Source of the DNA: Caldimonas mangrovi
GTDB lineage: Bacteria > Pseudomonadota > Gammaproteobacteria > Burkholderiales > Burkholderiaceae_C
DNA length: 64,000 nt
Assembly: GCF_023721835.1 (NCBI RefSeq)
Contig: NZ_JAMKFE010000018.1
Coordinates: 41,507 to 105,506 of the forward strand
Direction of reading: 5' to 3'
Numbering within the stretch: position 1 is the stretch's first letter; the number at the start of each line of letters is the position of its first letter. Below are positions 63,102-64,000 of this stretch, in pieces. Both the position numbers and the translations under genes were made by a program. Under the pieces are notes generated by a model. The model saw nothing but the letters and a program-made list of their open reading frames with translations, was not told the origin of the DNA and searched no databases.

Positions 63102-63554
63102 TCAGGCCGTATGGCGGGCCGGGTGAACGGCCCGCATGCTGATGGCCAGCCGGTTGAACGCGTTCATGGAGCCGACGGCGATCGTCAGCTTCACCAGTTC
63201 TTCCTCGCTGAAATGCGGTCGAACGAGTTCATAGACTTCGTCAGGCACGTGCGTGTGCGACACCAGCGTCAGCGTCTCTGCCCATTCAAGGGCGGCGCGC
63301 TCCCGGTCGCTGTACAGCGATGACTCGCGCCAGGCGCTCAACAGGTAGAGGCGCTCTTCGGATTCCCCTCGCTGCCGCGCCTCGGCCGTGTGCAGGTAGA
63401 TGCACAGCGAGCACCCATTGAGCTGCGACGTACGAACGTTGACCAGGTCGAGCAACGACGGCGCGATGCCGCACGCGCGCACGTGCGCATCCAGGGCCAG
63501 GAGGGCCTGGTAGGCCTTCGGGGCTGCTGCTGCGTAATCGATTCTCGGCTTCAT
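63102..63554 (-). CDS. AhpD-like carboxymuconolactone decarboxylase-family protein
   Basis: A 150-residue protein with the AhpD-type redox motif C48-x2-C51-x3-H55 (NGCSLCIYLH) preceded by LLDLVNVRTSQ. Such proteins are peroxidase-like or disulfide-handling enzymes; CMD-family decarboxylases lack this pair. GAGGAAAC precedes the start. It stands alone, convergent with the exporter gene 46 bases away. A role in protection from electrophiles beside a drug exporter is inference. Confidence 0.92.
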   Translation of the reverse strand: MKPRIDYAAAAPKAYQALLALDAHVRACGIAPSLLDLVNVRTSQLNGCSLCIYLHTAEARQRGESEERLYLLSAWRESSLYSDRERAALEWAETLTLVSHTHVPDEVYELVRPHFSEEELVKLTIAVGSMNAFNRLAISMRAVHPARHTA

Positions 63555-63873
63555 GTTTCCTCTGACGGTGTGGAATGACACCGACAAGACGGGGGAGGTG
63601 GCTGCCTTGTGACAGGGTGCGCGCGGTGAAGGGGGGGTTGGCCGGAAGGACGGCAAGGCAGCGGTTGCGGTCCGTCGCTGCCGGCACCGCTATTCAGGGT
63701 CTCTGTCACCTTGCAGTCATTCGATGAGTCGATGCCGCGTATACCGGAACGACCGGTCTCGCAGGTGCTGCCGTCCTACGCGCCCGCCGCCGGTTCCCAT
63801 CAAGAGGGACTGCTTGCTGAAGACGCGAAGTAGCACTCGCAACCCTGAGCAGCCCTATGGGGCACGGGTTTTG
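63555..63873. other. Non-coding gap before the IS element
   Basis: I see no convincing gene here. Two short minus-strand frames exist but lack coding character. The sequence becomes less GC-rich toward 63800-63870. It should hold the upstream region of the AhpD-like gene and the flank of the IS insertion. Confidence 0.5.
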
Positions 63874-64000
63874 TGAATCGCCCCGGGATTTGAGGAGGCT
63901 CTTTTCTCTGAGAGGATGGAGCCATGAACAAGAAGTCGAACAAGTTCTCACCCGAGGTGCGCGAGCGCGCGGTGCGTATGGTGCAGGAGCACCGAGGCGA
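63874..64000 (+). mobile_element. Left end of an IS3-family insertion sequence (cut by window edge)
   Basis: The sequence TGAATCGCCCCGGGATTTG begins at 63874 and looks like an IS3-family terminal inverted repeat (TGA start, GC-rich core). Fifty bases in, a transposase orfA begins. The other end is outside the window, so target duplication and completeness cannot be checked. Confidence 0.75.
63924..64000 (+). CDS. IS3-family transposase OrfA, N-terminal part
   Basis: The first 25 codons read MNKKSNKFSPEVRERAVRMV and on, the conserved start of IS3-family OrfA helix-turn-helix proteins (SPEVRERAVRMVQEH). OrfA binds the IS ends and is fused to the catalytic OrfB by -1 frameshifting in intact elements. 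GAGAGGATGGAGCC lies just before the ATG. The frame runs off the window. Confidence 0.88.
   Translation, partial: MNKKSNKFSPEVRERAVRMVQEHRG

Overview
The window is about 64 kb of very GC-rich DNA (around 70%) from what looks like a free-living betaproteobacterium of the order Burkholderiales, probably near the Rubrivivax/Leptothrix/Caldimonas group. The pointers are two orphan tripartite-tricarboxylate (Bug-type) binding proteins, an orphan TAXI binding protein, three PEP-CTERM proteins, many LysR regulators, an ilvE/zinc-finger pair, and TAAAAT/TACAAT-type -10 boxes just upstream of genes. The genus is inference. No ribosomal RNA, phage block, CRISPR array or origin was seen. The right end runs into an IS3-family element and the left end cuts a secreted protein.

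Layout. 1-3.7 kb: ilvE, a CHCC zinc-finger protein, a membrane-anchored TAXI protein and a PEP-CTERM protein. 4.0-10.9 kb: a compact operon with a ROK regulator, a complete ribose-type ABC importer, a TIM-barrel isomerase/epimerase and a Gfo/Idh/MocA dehydrogenase, which reads as a dedicated uptake and catabolic unit for an unknown sugar or polyol. 10.9-16.1 kb (minus strand): an S8 peptidase lipoprotein, an ECF sigma factor with its RskA-type anti-sigma factor, a ferritin-like protein and a PrcB-like protein. 16.3-19.2 kb: purU, an NTF2-like protein, a YheT-type hydrolase and a conserved unknown. 19.3-24.3 kb: a dihaem cytochrome c, tRNA-Arg(CCG), a BI-1/YccA protein, an ExoD protein, and an Rrf2 regulator with a thioredoxin-reductase-like enzyme.

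24.4-30.2 kb: a TonB-dependent siderophore receptor behind a Fur-like box, then an AraC regulator divergent from an MFS exporter and an MDR oxidoreductase. 30.2-33.0 kb: a MetC-like lyase with an amino-acid ABC permease and binding protein but no ATPase. 33.1-39.2 kb: a catabolic-looking cluster (alpha/beta-hydrolase lipoprotein, Bug protein, split AtuA pair, divergent LysR). 39.3-42.0 kb: a divergent pair of PEP-CTERM proteins. 42.0-47.5 kb: an NTF2-like protein, EamA exporter, nitroreductase with divergent LysR, an alpha/beta hydrolase fused to a LuxR-type DNA-binding domain, a membrane protein and a small secreted protein. 47.6-51.3 kb: hydroxyacid dehydrogenase, RraA-like protein, Bug protein and divergent LysR.

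51.3-58.2 kb: an MFS protein, a lower-GC orphan gene, a membrane protein, arfB, a DUF3820 protein, an AraC regulator, an SDR and a periplasmic-binding-protein-like protein without a signal peptide. 58.3-60.4 kb: a stand-alone periplasmic Cache protein paired with a chemoreceptor. 60.5-64.0 kb: an MmyB-like regulator divergent from a DHA2 drug exporter, an AhpD-like protein, and the start of an IS3 element.

The recurring theme is small regulator-transporter-enzyme modules. The leads I find most interesting are the lower-GC orphan (52.6-53.5 kb), the hydrolase-LuxR fusion, the Cache/chemoreceptor pair, the ROK sugar operon and the split AtuA cluster.
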